DNA of 64,000 bases from Acanthaster planci (Eukaryota > Echinodermata > Asteroidea > Valvatida > Acanthasteridae), in contig NW_019091360.1 in NCBI RefSeq assembly GCF_001949145.1, forward strand, positions 2,989,947 through 3,053,946, written 5' to 3'. The notes under the pieces are model-generated. The model was not told the DNA's origin and ran no database searches. It saw only the letters and a program-made list of their open reading frames with translations. Numbering within the stretch: position 1 is the stretch's first letter; each line of letters begins with the position of its first letter. Positions 49,401 to 57,780 of the stretch are shown in pieces. The position numbers and the translations under genes were made by a program.

Positions 49401-52400
49401 AGAAAATGGATGAATTCAATGTCCTCCTGGGAGAGGGCTACTTCTTGGCATGGCTTCTCAGGGAAATCAGCCTCCAGGGCCTTAAGTACATCCTTGGGTC
49501 TGGTTCTAGGCAACTCTCACGTAGCAATTCTACCACATTGACTAGCGTTGATGCTGCTTTCTGGGTTTGCGAGCCATCGATACTCCATCCCAAGTCTTTC
49601 TGAAAGGCATATGGTTCCACATCGTTGCCAGTGATGACCTTTCTTTGAATCAAAGCTCTGGGACAATGTATCCGATCAACAGCCCCACTTCATAACTTTG
49701 CATAGCCAGCATTTCTCCAGCGATCTCCTGAAGGTGCGGCCACTTATCCGCAGTATCTCTTGTTGGAATGTGATCCCTGTCTGCCGGAATGAAGTCATGT
49801 GTACAGCACTTCAAATCTTGAGCTGAACAGGAGTCATCATCCCTCTCACTAGTACATCGGAGAATGCGTAACATTCAATGGTGGTTGAAGATGTCATCGT
49901 GGACAACTGTAGTCTCAAGAGCTGTTGACGCACGCCAAGAGCAGCTGCTACATCTCCTAAAAAGAAGGAGGCATCGCTCTGGGTGTAAAGCAGGGCATAT
50001 GCTAGTGTCTCCTTTGATGGTGATTGCGCTGAGGATACCCACACAGGTACAATCATGGCTGTGCTGGTAGACTTGCCGAAGTGCAACTTGTGAGAGTTGG
50101 TAGAAGCTTGGTCAACTCTACTTTCCTGTTTAGAGGACTGAATTAGAACATTTGCATCACCAGTACCTGATCTCCACTCATGTATAGATGTGGGATGACT
50201 CTTACTGCATACTTTACACTTGTGTCGTCTCTTGCACTCCTGACTCTTGTACTGATCGCAGTCTTTCAACTGATGGTCTGTACACGCGCACAGGCTGCAA
50301 CGTTTTGCAGTTTGTTGGCAAATTTGGTGTCCTGAGCCTGCTTCAGCTGTTGTTCCTTACTCTTGACCGCGAACGCTGAGCCCTTCTTACTTGAAACCTT
50401 GTCCTTAGCCTTAGAGTCCAACTTTCTTGGTGACTTGTTAATCTTCAACGCTTCAAGAGAGGAGACGGCATTATTGGCAATCCGGGATTCCTTTAGCATG
50501 AAATGCACGAACTCCTGGAACTTTGGGTAGACTCCACCTTTCTCAATAGCATCTGCGACTTGCCTGCTCCATAGAGCAGGAAGCCACTCTAGGAGCTGAC
50601 CAAGCAGCCTCTGATTCTCCAAACAGTCGCTCAACACCTCCAGAGCCTCAACATAAGGCACTGCATCCATGCAAGTCTTCAAGAAGACTGCAAAGCTTAA
50701 AGGTGCCCTCCCATCTCTTGAAGCGATCTTTGGCCAGTTGTTCAGCTTCTTGCAGAATGCCCTTTGTACTTCAAAAGGAATGGCCAAATCTCTTATGAGG
50801 GTCTCCCAAGTACTTGCATATGCTTCTTCAAAGTTGCCATAGAAGAATACTTCAATTAATTGCCTGTTTGCCTCGCCTGTCACATACTGCTTAAGTTAAC
50901 ACAGCTTTTCTGTAGGTGGGATTTTAGAACTGATCAGAGTCTTGAGGCTCCTTTCAAACTCAACGAATTCAAGTGGGTTACCATCAAATGTGCATGGCAC
51001 AGGACCTGGAGCGAAGCATGTTGTCTGCCAGGACTTGCACAAAATGTTGAGAGTCGAAAGGTGAAGATGACACAGAATGGTAATCAGCAGGGGGGGGGAG
51101 AGAACGGGCCTGATGTCTGGAAGAGTTGCCTGCTTATCAGCTGTTACAGCTGTAGGGTTTTCTTTACCTTGAGGACTTTCGTGATTGTGGAGTGGCTATA
51201 TCTAGCTAAAATCAATAGCTGGTGACTTGAAACAGCCAACAAATGGTGAAATCAAACATACAATGCATAGCTTGCCAAACATTACAAGAGATTCTCACAA
51301 TTTGAATGTGAAGCAACATGCAAGAAAGCATTGAGCATCAAAATTGAGTTTGATACAAATGTGTACACCTTGTAAACTTTAAGTGAACAGAACATGAACA
51401 TTAAGGAGAAAAGAAATCGTTCACCAACTTTGTACGCTTTATTAAATGGGCCATTACAGCCATACTTTCATCAAAGTGTGCCGATGAACCAACTATAATG
51501 TTTTCTCCACATACATGTACATAAAATTTCACAATCCCCCCAAAACCTGTGAGCATTCCTCATGAACCAGCTTTAATGCACAATAAGTATTTCAAACTGC
51601 CCACAGAAAGTGGTTGTATTTATAATATTTCAACTCCTACAGTTCAATGTTCCAGCCTGTTTGACGGTGGGATACATGCAGTCGAGTCCCTGCCACTGTT
51701 GACTCAGGTCTTCTTGTTAGCGGGATGACCACTGTGGGGGGTGCTTTGCTTCAAACTTGAATCGGGTCCACATGAGTTGCTCTGGGTACAACATTCCCTC
51801 TGTGTGGGTTCAATTACCTTAGTCAGGTTCTTGTATTGGCGAAAGTTTACTATGCTTAGCTCCCAAGCCAGGCAAGGAGCTTTACTTCCATAAGCAGACA
51901 AGTGTTCTGCTTCATTAGGTTAGTGTTCTTACTGTGCCTGCCTCCACCAATAACGAGTTGATCGGAACACGTTCTCTTACAGACATGTCATGTTCTTTAT
52001 TCACTTTTGGCCTGTGTCATCCTTTTGGTTCCTCAAGTATTTCACAGGCTGAATATAACGAGTGAATTTCTAATACCGAATGCCAATGAAAGCCAAAAGA
52101 TGAGTTTCAAACACCGAATTAGGTGTTTGTACAGGTGTACAGGTGCAACAAATACAAGCAATATGCATATAAGAAAACATGCAGTGCTTCAGTACTGCAA
52201 CAATTAGCTGTGATTCGTAAACCTAGAGCAGCCCCATACATGTGAATTGATCTCAAATGTAAACCAGTGAGATTGGCAAATAATGCATGCGACTTATACA
52301 GACAACTTTGAGACATACAACTTCAATTTCCATCCAAGCTTCATGTCATCAGTAATTTGTGCTTACATGCATAACACTTAATATTGATTCAGCTTAAAAT

Positions 52401-54499
52401 ATGCAGCTAAGTTATATTCAATTTTTGAAAGTGAAGATGTAGGTGGCGATAAATAACTTACGAAAGTACAAGTAACAGTATATGGCAATGCATTTGAACG
52501 TCTATCACTGCCAGTTAAGTTCAGACTTCAGTGCTTATATTATAGATCGCAAGCTACATGTACATGTAACTTACCGATACATAACACTATACACGCACAT
52601 GATTCAACGTGACACCGCTTTCCACAGTGTCGTGGTATCGAAGGCAGACCAAAATAGCGACTCTAGTGAAGCCGGTCAAAATTGTTGTCTGTTGTTAATA
52701 TGTGGTTCATAACTTTGATCAATTACACCTTCTAAGCTGCAACTTTCATTCTACGATGCGGTCATAACGTCAGAGCTGTAGGCTGCCATATTGGCTGCGG
52801 CCCGCTTAAATAGTATTACATTGGTGCACTTCCGAGAAAAGTTGTATGGCGCGCCAACAGACGCGAAGTTACATTACAGTGCTGAGCGCCGCGCCGACGG
52901 CTAAATGGTGACAAATAGTCCTTTCCTGAGAGAAAAGGTATGGAACTTTGGGTCGGTTGGGTGTCCGTCTAGCCAGTTCCATATATTAATTAGGTTACAA
53001 TCAGGATTAAACTAAGTTCTAAAGTGAGGCTATAGTTACAGCACTTTAGATTGGTTGCTGTCTGCGTCTTTTGCACAAATCTCTGCCAGATTTTATTTCC
53101 CTTTAAATACTCATCCCGCGGTATCTACATGTACACAGATGTACCCCAAAAAGAGGAAAATATCTGTGAAAGTAAATGTCGTATTCTTGTGGGGGTTTTC
53201 CTGATGATATACCCCATACATTTATTTGCAAAGGACGTTAGTTATGACAAAGACGATAAAGCTAATAATAGAAAGGTGTTTTTAAGTGATATGGAGCCAT
53301 TTTATGCAACATCGTCGTTAGAATCCAGTACCGAACCTTCAAATATCATAAACTGATTTTTATCGACACCATCGAACCCTACTGAATTCTACAATATTTG
53401 AATATCAACTGGAACTTCGTTTAGACAATGACTTACTGTGGCAGAATAAAATCACAGCGAACCATATATTAAGGTCGGGAATCTGGCTTTAAAAAACTTT
53501 CTAGGCTAATGACCATCCGGGTGGCCATTAGTTCAACCCTGGCGTCAAATTTGTCATTCACATTCTTGTGAAAATCCCGGTTGCAAGAATATCATGATTT
53601 GTTTTGCACGAAGAGAGGAAATAAACGAATTTTCACTGCTCGAACAAGGCTACTGCATATTTGATTACATAAGACAATCGACTAACAAAATAATTCCATC
53701 AGACGTCTCGTTCCCATCACAAAAAAAGGCTTGCTGGCGTTTAGTGCACGACCCTGAACAGTAAGCAAAACTAAGTTGTGGAAGGAAACATAAGTGAGTG
53801 GCCACGAACAAAAAGCTGGAAACAGCTAGCGAAAAGCTGAAATTTAAAAAGTATCCACACTTTCGTATCGGGCAGGTACACAAAAAAGCTGATTTTTGAG
53901 GAAAAATCTAAAAGGAAAATACTCAAACTAAGCAGAAAAGCTGAATTCTCACACCACTGCCTATAGTGGCTTATCAGCCATTAGAAAATGATGACAGGTC
54001 AAAGTCTGCAGTGAAAACATCAAAGCATTTACTTAAAAAATACTTGAAATTTTTCAGACAAAACTCGCAGGATTTGTGGACAGGGTGTCAAGTGTTTGTA
54101 ATGTATATCATCAATGATGGGGGGTTCTCTTTCTAGCATTGGATTTTTGACTGAAAAAAAGAGGGAAAGGGGAAAAATGAAAAACAAAATTGTGCTCATT
54201 TCGGGGCTCGAACCTGGGTCCACATTCTTGCTGGTCAGTGTTAGCTCCAAGTTCGTAAAAACAAATTTTACGCAGTTCTGTACCGGTAAGTTCGTGCACG
54301 GTTCGTGCAAGGGCCGCACTCAACTTCTCAAGAACATGACACTGAGTGTGCGTCAGCTCAGACTGACTAACGAATTTACCGATGTAACGGTGGAATCTTC
54401 CAAGAGTCACTTTTTTTCCAATCAACTTACGGCATCATCCTCTGAACGGTTGGTTTCCAGTCGCCGTTCAAGTTGCTTTGCTGCCGGCTCACCATCCAT
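25392..54499 (-). CDS. PAH: Phenylalanine hydroxylase gene, copy B (13 exons)
   Basis: Spliced gene on the minus strand: exons 54499-54431 (proposed), 44373-44269, 43429-43252, 39143-39055, 34373-34306, 33119-32923, 31304-31169, 29956-29887, 29076-29020, 28684-28589, 27925-27792, 26092-25977, 25435-25392. The coding total is 1359 bases (452 aa). Domain order matches PAH-A: ACT domain, catalytic domain with HELIGH and VEFG, tetramer tail. Most conserved loops are closer to vertebrate PAH than those of copy A ([17 protein letters not shown]). Four pocket positions differ from human PAH: C265S, T278A, W326F and V379L. Phe and Leu at the last two resemble the Phe and Ile that tryptophan hydroxylase has there, so substrate preference may have moved. 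Introns 1 and 4 hold retrotransposons, and intron 6 holds an assembly gap. Confidence 0.92.
25977..26092 (-). CDS. PAH: PAH-B exon 12
   Basis: 116 bp encoding [19 protein letters not shown], then [19 protein letters not shown]. Asp of the usual RYDPYTQ is Asn and Pro is Ala. Acceptor TTCCAG, donor GTAAGT, phase 1. Confidence 0.95.
26565..27215 (+). repeat. Minisatellite of about 35 bp units (PAH-B intron 11)
   Basis: Degenerate tandem units built from TGACTTGTAATCTGACTTCT and GATATGACCTGTGAT. TGACTTGTAA or close variants recur throughout, and some pairs of units recur as a higher-order block. An open minus-strand frame (26820-27116) is only the array read through. PAH-A intron 11 has no such array. 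Confidence 0.88.
27792..27925 (-). CDS. PAH: PAH-B exon 11
   Basis: 134 bp encoding [16 protein letters not shown], then [18 protein letters not shown] and EDAKDKMR. Val379 is Leu; Val388 is kept. Donor GTATAT, phase 2. Confidence 0.95.
28589..28684 (-). CDS. PAH: PAH-B exon 10 (third iron ligand)
   Basis: 96 bp encoding [16 protein letters not shown], then [16 protein letters not shown]. The iron-ligand Glu is present. The PAH/TH-type Trp326 is Phe, giving CYFFTVEFG, the wording found in tryptophan hydroxylases; the rest of the exon is PAH-like. Donor GTAAGA. Confidence 0.96.
29020..29076 (-). CDS. PAH: PAH-B exon 9
   Basis: 57 bp encoding [19 protein letters not shown], the human-like [13 protein letters not shown] motif. 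Acceptor TTTCAG (sequence TTTCAGGAG), donor GTAAGT. Confidence 0.96.
29887..29956 (-). CDS. PAH: PAH-B exon 8 (iron-binding histidines)
   Basis: 70 bp encoding [20 protein letters not shown] then FSQ. Both iron-ligand His are present. Acceptor AACAG, donor GTGAGA. Confidence 0.96.
30134..30240. repeat. Inverted repeat hairpin (PAH-B intron 7)
   Basis: The left arm (30140-30168, CTAGCCCCACACATAGGGCT) pairs with the right arm (30198-30225, CCTACGTATGGGGCTAG) around a loop of about 30 bp, with weaker pairing further out. A small palindromic MITE is likely. Confidence 0.7.
31169..31304 (-). CDS. PAH: PAH-B exon 7 (substrate-binding core)
   Basis: 136 bp encoding [35 protein letters not shown] and WYAPEP. 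Arg270 is present. Thr278, the other substrate carboxylate contact, is Ala, and Cys265 is Ser. Donor GTAAGT, phase 2. Confidence 0.96.
31484..31935. other. Assembly gap (452 N) in PAH-B intron 6
   Basis: A run of N between exons 7 and 6. No exon is missing, since exons 6 and 7 join in phase. Confidence 0.99.
32923..33119 (-). CDS. PAH: PAH-B exon 6
   Basis: 197 bp encoding [40 protein letters not shown] and [15 protein letters not shown]. It is very similar to copy A at the DNA level. Acceptor TTGCAG, donor GTAAAG. Confidence 0.96.
33397..33567. mobile_element. Palindromic MITE family 1, copy 3 (PAH-B intron 5)
   Basis: About 171 bp running from TACGGATGTTTCACAATACT to CACTATTGTGAATCACCCAT, with the same CTGTCGACCCGATGCG centre. 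PAH-A intron 5 is only 112 bp and lacks it, so the insertion followed the gene duplication. Confidence 0.88.
34306..34373 (-). CDS. PAH: PAH-B exon 5
   Basis: 68 bp encoding [20 protein letters not shown] then YK. It keeps YRARRK where copy A has YHARRK. Donor GTGAGT, phase 2. Confidence 0.95.
35173..35269 (+). repeat. 5' LTR of the gypsy-type element
   Basis: About 97 bp from TGTGATTATGTGCTACGCAC to GCGCTTGAAACA. It is about 44 bp shorter than the 3' LTR through a central deletion, so the LTRs have diverged and the insertion is not recent. Confidence 0.7.
36070..36498 (+). pseudogene. Gag of the gypsy-type element (partial)
   Basis: A 142-residue open stretch with a K02A2.6-like gag profile ([20 protein letters not shown], then [12 protein letters not shown]). 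Stops at 36496 and beyond separate it from the Cys/His knuckle encoded after 36628. Confidence 0.75.
36654..37139 (+). pseudogene. Nucleocapsid knuckle and protease of the gypsy-type element
   Basis: This frame holds the second half of the knuckle ([15 protein letters not shown]) and an aspartic protease with the [10 protein letters not shown] active-site segment; the usual DTG or DSG reads DCG. It ends in TAA at 37137-37139, before the RT remnant. Confidence 0.78.
37354..37644 (+). pseudogene. Fused RT and integrase remnant of the gypsy-type element
   Basis: This 96-residue frame joins RT palm residues ([18 protein letters not shown]) straight to integrase Zn-domain residues ([19 protein letters not shown]). 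The junction near 37500 marks the deletion of several hundred codons, including the RT catalytic Asp pair. Confidence 0.8.
38298..38438 (+). repeat. 3' LTR of the gypsy-type element
   Basis: About 141 bp from TGTTACAATATGTGCTATGC to GCGCTTGAACCA, starting right after the polypurine tract. The TGTTACAATA start is common in gypsy-type LTRs. Confidence 0.72.
39055..39143 (-). CDS. PAH: PAH-B exon 4
   Basis: 89 bp encoding [19 protein letters not shown], then [10 protein letters not shown], nearly the family consensus. Acceptor TTATAG, donor GTGAGT, phase 0. Confidence 0.95.
40113..40519 (+). repeat. Spaced direct repeat
   Basis: The stretch AGTAAAAACGGATAAAATTT with about 50 flanking bases occurs at 40113-40186 and again at 40449-40519. 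The spacer between them has no clear identity. These could be ends of a small element or a local duplication. Confidence 0.55.
41060..41245. repeat. GAGACC-rich simple repeat
   Basis: Degenerate iterations of GAGACCAAGACC and GTCTCGAGACC, self-complementary in part. A shorter patch of the same type lies at 39828-39892. Both may be remnants of one repeat family or independent simple-repeat growth. Confidence 0.7.
43252..43429 (-). CDS. PAH: PAH-B exon 3 (ACT domain, second half)
   Basis: 178 bp, the same length as in copy A. It encodes [19 protein letters not shown], keeping the IESRP ligand loop, then [20 protein letters not shown]. Acceptor CCGTAG, donor GTAAGC, phase 1. Confidence 0.93.
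44269..44373 (-). CDS. PAH: PAH-B exon 2 (ACT domain, first half)
   Basis: 105 bp encoding [20 protein letters not shown], then [15 protein letters not shown], close to the human ACT segment (LKEEVGALAKVLRLFE). Acceptor TGACAG, donor GTATGT, phase 0. Confidence 0.92.
44889..45000 (+). repeat. Seven-copy tandem repeat of 16 bp
   Basis: Exactly seven units of CAATAACGTTGCAATG. The last two carry T for C at the CpG (CAATAATG...), as methylated-C decay would give. AACGTT in each unit is palindromic. Confidence 0.95.
48015..48278 (-). pseudogene. RNase H region of the BEL/Pao element
   Basis: Contains [16 protein letters not shown], then [20 protein letters not shown] and NPADHASR, the conserved end of the BEL/Pao RNase H. 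The linker ([20 protein letters not shown]) continues in the frame at 47871-47614. Confidence 0.8.
48591..48821 (-). pseudogene. Reverse transcriptase YVDD segment of the BEL/Pao element
   Basis: [20 protein letters not shown] contains the YVDD catalytic pair; [20 protein letters not shown] follows, as in BEL/Pao. The frame breaks just after. Confidence 0.82.
49097..49513 (-). pseudogene. Reverse transcriptase N-terminal region of the BEL/Pao element
   Basis: 138 residues with the linker typical of BEL/Pao pol ([40 protein letters not shown]). The next frame (49100-48903) carries [19 protein letters not shown] and the first catalytic Asp region [10 protein letters not shown]. Confidence 0.82.
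49811..50269 (-). pseudogene. Zinc knuckle and protease of the BEL/Pao element
   Basis: Opens with a knuckle (C-x3[19 protein letters not shown]), followed by the protease core [12 protein letters not shown], where the usual LLDTQSD active-site Asp position reads YTQSD. The substitution suggests a dead protease. Confidence 0.8.
50266..50883 (-). pseudogene. Gag of the BEL/Pao element
   Basis: Matches the BEL-type gag (DUF1759-like) pattern: long helical stretches with [20 protein letters not shown] and [12 protein letters not shown] stop at 50898-50896 cuts off the N-terminal part, whose frame continues upstream with [15 protein letters not shown] frameshift near 50280 separates it from the zinc knuckle. 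Confidence 0.8.
54431..54499 (-). CDS. PAH: PAH-B candidate exon 1 (start codon)
   Basis: A 23-codon open stretch starts at ATG 54499-54497 (context GAAATGG), reads [20 protein letters not shown] then DDA, and ends at a GTAAGT donor in phase 0, which fits exon 2. Length and phase match PAH-A exon 1, but the sequence does not. Intron 1 would be 10 kb. An ATG four bases further in gives the wrong phase. This is a prediction without similarity support; a transcript would settle it. Confidence 0.5.
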
Positions 54500-54637
54500 T
54501 TCCCCCTTTCAACTTCCAAGTACAGCCGAATTTGCAAACAGATCCTCTGCGGACACTCTCAAAGCCGAGAAATAGGGATTTTCGCTTTGCCCGTCAAGTT
54601 TCAGCACGTCAAGGCCAAATTAGGCTACGCTCCGCAG

Positions 54638-56554
54638 TCTAGAGTATGGTGTACTATTTACGACACACATTTTTTTTCTCTCTCTTGGCGATGAAACTAC
54701 AGGACGCGACGGCTCGACGGCTCCCTTGCGTCGCGCCGTCGAGTCGCACTGGACGCGTCGCCTTCTTGCCTTTGCGTTTGTACACGCGCGTCGCCTTGTG
54801 CCGTCGCCCGTCGCGTCGTGCTGTCTTCCGTCCTTTCTTTGTTGCATTTTTTCTGCCTAAACATCGCTCCTTCCGTCTCCCGCTCCATCGCACCGTCGTG
54901 CGTCGCATCGCCGACTACGTCGCCTGAAGCACAACCCGACGCACGACATGACGCATGACGCGACACGTCGCGTGCTGTCTCCCTTTGCGTCATGGTATTT
55001 ATAGAGGGCGCCTTTACTGTTGCCTTTCATTTCCGTCCCTCGTGCTTGCGTAGTAGGCCTACATGCTATTATTCGCTCTTTGCACGCTGCCGCCATTGGC
55101 ATGCAGAGCCTCGAGGTAGCACCTTGTACAGTCGCGTCAGAAACCGTCAACGTAGCTTTGTCCAATCGTATGGTATACAATGGTAGAAAAACTGACGCAG
55201 CATGCCCAAATTACTAAGCAACACACACGGGAATCATTGTGTATAGCTACCAGACCGAGGCTCTGCATGCCTATAGGCGGCAGCGTGCGAAGAGGAAATA
55301 ATTAAGTAGAGGGTCTTGTTTCTGTTGTTCTTTTTCATGCATTCTTTCTAACTTTGTGTTTTCATTAAGAGTGAGTTGTTAAAGAAAAAGGGGTTTTTTT
55401 GTTTGTTTGTTTTTCAATCAAATGTAATTTAAAAGAGCGTCACGACCAACAGCAGCATTGTCTTCAGGAAATAAATAACATCAGCCACAACGCAAGCCAC
55501 AACGTTTTAGCTTTTCCTGCTCTAATTTGGTCTTTCTAATAATTATTTCTAATTCAGTTCTAAGATACATGTACATACATCAATCATTATTAGGTGTTTG
55601 CCAAACAGAGTTGAAGAAAGGACACGGCCACAATGACAATAGCGTCTGTACAATGTTTTATTCAGAAACACGAACTAATATCATTGAAAGTGTGGTGCTG
55701 ATGAAGGTAACGAGGAAGACTGGCCTGAAGGAAGACTACGACGGAATATTCTGAGGGTATAATAGAGCAGGCTCGGTGGTAGCTTCCTAAACCCGGGGTC
55801 AAATTTATGGCTGTAAAATTGTAGACAAATTGTCTGGGAGACTGGGAGTACAACTTGAAAATTGCCGGGATGGACCAGAGAGAAAAACCGGTATCTATTA
55901 GTTACAAATCTACCACAAATGGGAACTTTATCGACGGTATTGAAAAGAAATCATTGGCTGGACAATTAAAGAGTGACAAATTCTGAGCTTCTACTTATTA
56001 TGAGAGAGCAGTTCCGACTTATGCGGATTTCTTTTTGCTTTTTTTTTATTTTTTCAATAAAATTTGAGAGAAATTAATCCTAGTTGATGAATGGATAAGA
56101 TAAAAACAAGAAAAAAATCAACACCAAAGAGCGAATAGCATGTACTTTGCCAGCACAGGGGACGGAAATGAAAGAAAACAGTAAAAGCGCCCTCTATAAA
56201 CACCATGGAGCAAAGGGTGCCGGCACACCACGCGTCGCATCGTGTTGTGCATCGCGTCGTGTTTCAGGCGACGCGATGCACAACACGACGTCGCGTCGCA
56301 CCGTCGTGCGTCGCGACGGGTGACGGAAGGGGCGGCGTTAAGGCAGAAAAAATGCAACAAGGAAAGGACCTAAGACGACACAACGCACTACGCGACGCGA
56401 CGTTTGTGTACAAACGTAATGGCAAGAAGGCGACGGTGCAAACCGACGGCACGACGTAAGGGAGCCGTCGTGCCATCGTGTCGTGTATTACATTGCCTGG
56501 AGGGAGGCTAGAGAGAGAGAAATGTGTGTCGTAAATAGGCGACCATACTAGAGA
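54638..56554. mobile_element. 1.9 kb foldback element with long CpG-rich inverted arms
   Basis: Left arm about 54638-55083 and right arm about 56125-56554 are inverted copies. Shared marks are TATTTACGACACACATTT, GCCGTCG/CGACGGC-rich runs, the TTGTACAC segment, TTTATAGAGGGCGC and TTTCATTTCCGTCCC. The arms are full of CGTCG/CGACG-type short repeats. The centre (55084-56124) adds a smaller inverted pair (55075-55110 and 55249-55290, GCTCTGCATGCC) and has no transposase frame. Frames read from the arms are artefacts of the repeat. It starts about 140 bases upstream of the proposed PAH-B ATG. Confidence 0.85.
55066..55306. repeat. Nested inverted repeat in the foldback centre
   Basis: CACGCTGCCGCCATTGGCAT followed by GCAGAGCCTCG is mirrored by CCGAGGCTCTGCATGCC and GGCGGCAGCGTGCG. 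It sits next to the left arm and may be a separate smaller palindrome. Confidence 0.7.
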
Positions 56555-57780
56555 TATGCGCATATATCGCATGACGTGCGACGCAAGTGCGTGCGATGAT
56601 TCTGACTACTCTATGAATCAAGGTTCCGGTATCACTCAATGTCCACGTGACCAAGACTGGAGGAATTCCTCCGTTTTTTCAGAAATAGCCGAAATATTCC
56701 GAAGTCGTCCCGTCTGTATATCCGGCATGTTCAGATGGTACCGCTGATGTTCGGTTATTCCCGGCCGGGTAGGTAGGCGGGCTAACTGTTGAACGCCGTA
56801 TGCTTCCGTATCCAAACGGCAGCAGTTGATCCTACAAAGTACAATATTTGACTTTATACACTGAAATCGAAGGTCGCCTTGTCCGAAATGCCAGGCGAAA
56901 TGCAGAATATAACTTTCTTCGACCAATGCAAGCTTAAATTTGTGACTGAAACATACTCTCAGTGAGGATACACTTGCAGTAGGCCTATTGCCCACTGCAC
57001 CCCGGGATATGGGAAAGGCCTCATTTTTGAGATGTTGTCTCTAATGAATCAAAAACACCTGGGCTCTCAACTTGTGACCTCTGACCCTTGCGTCATATGT
57101 ATTAATATCCGTGGGTGATGTTTGACCTAAGATTTTTTATCAAAAGTCGACACGGAATCGTAATTATTAGGCAGAGAACCAGGCTACGTGCGACGTGCCT
57201 ATCTTACCTAACCCGCTGAGAGGGGGCGCTAGTGTATTCTTCAGTGTGGGGGCCACTTTTTATGGTGCACCCCTGTAAGTACATTTCCATAGACACAAGT
57301 GCTAAATCCCCATACTTCAAACATTCTTTTAGAAATACTCACAACTTTCACGGGTGTCCATATGCTGCTCAGCAAAATAATGTTCAACTCGTCTTTCATT
57401 TTCCTTGCCATTTTTGATGGGTTGACTTATTTTTTTTATTATTATAATTATTTCGCTAATTTCGGAGAGACTCACCTCGTAGGTTGCCCCTCGTGATACA
57501 GTCTGATCCACCTTTTGAAGTAATGGTTTCGTCTTCCATTCACATTCAAATTTAAATCAGTGCCCAGGTCCAGGCCAATGCACCCTGACTCCACCTTGTA
57601 ACGTTGTCTCTTTGAAGCTTGAATCGCTGCGTCAGATCATGATTGGCGACGGTTTAGATTGGTTCTTGGGAAGGGTAATGAAAACTTTGCCTGTAACAAA
57701 AGGAGAAAGGAGGAATAGGGTCTCTTCTCCCTTACCTCATATAATTCTAATTACATTGCAGGTAAGTAACCTGTACATTA
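56555..57780. other. Stretch between foldback and Penelope-like element
   Basis: No gene, array or mobile element recognised. Confidence 0.45.

Larger units (their letters stand above)
47280..51100 (-). mobile_element. Decayed BEL/Pao LTR retrotransposon, 3'-truncated
   Basis: Minus strand, same sense as PAH-B. In order: gag (about 51050-50270), CCHC knuckle and aspartic protease (50269-49811), reverse transcriptase (about 49650-48590, with FYVDDG), RNase H and linker (48280-47614), and the integrase HHCC zinc region (about 47600-47300). The gag and RT wording ([19 protein letters not shown]) is diagnostic of BEL/Pao. Many frameshifts and stops, including TAA at 50898-50896 in gag, make it inactive. 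The integrase core and 3' LTR are missing and I could not identify a 5' LTR. Confidence 0.88.
44374..54430. other. PAH-B intron 1
   Basis: If exon 1 is placed correctly this intron is 10 kb. It holds the 16 bp tandem repeat and the BEL/Pao remnant. The other stretches (45.0-47.2 kb, 51.1-54.4 kb) are AT-rich with no recognised gene; a CTAATGACCATCCGGGTGG hairpin lies near 53.5 kb. Confidence 0.5.

Noticed and set aside
5200-54499. Tyrosine or tryptophan hydroxylase as the identity of the two main genes
   Set aside because: [11 protein letters not shown], the YCLTDKPE exon start, His264 with Tyr277, and nine exon sizes equal to PAH favour PAH. The TPH-like residues in copy B are isolated.
54114-55217. 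Several overlapping long open frames on both strands
   Set aside because: Most fall in the CpG-rich arms of the foldback element, where low stop-codon density opens every frame. Only the short stretch at 54431-54499 has a splice site and phase that fit a gene.
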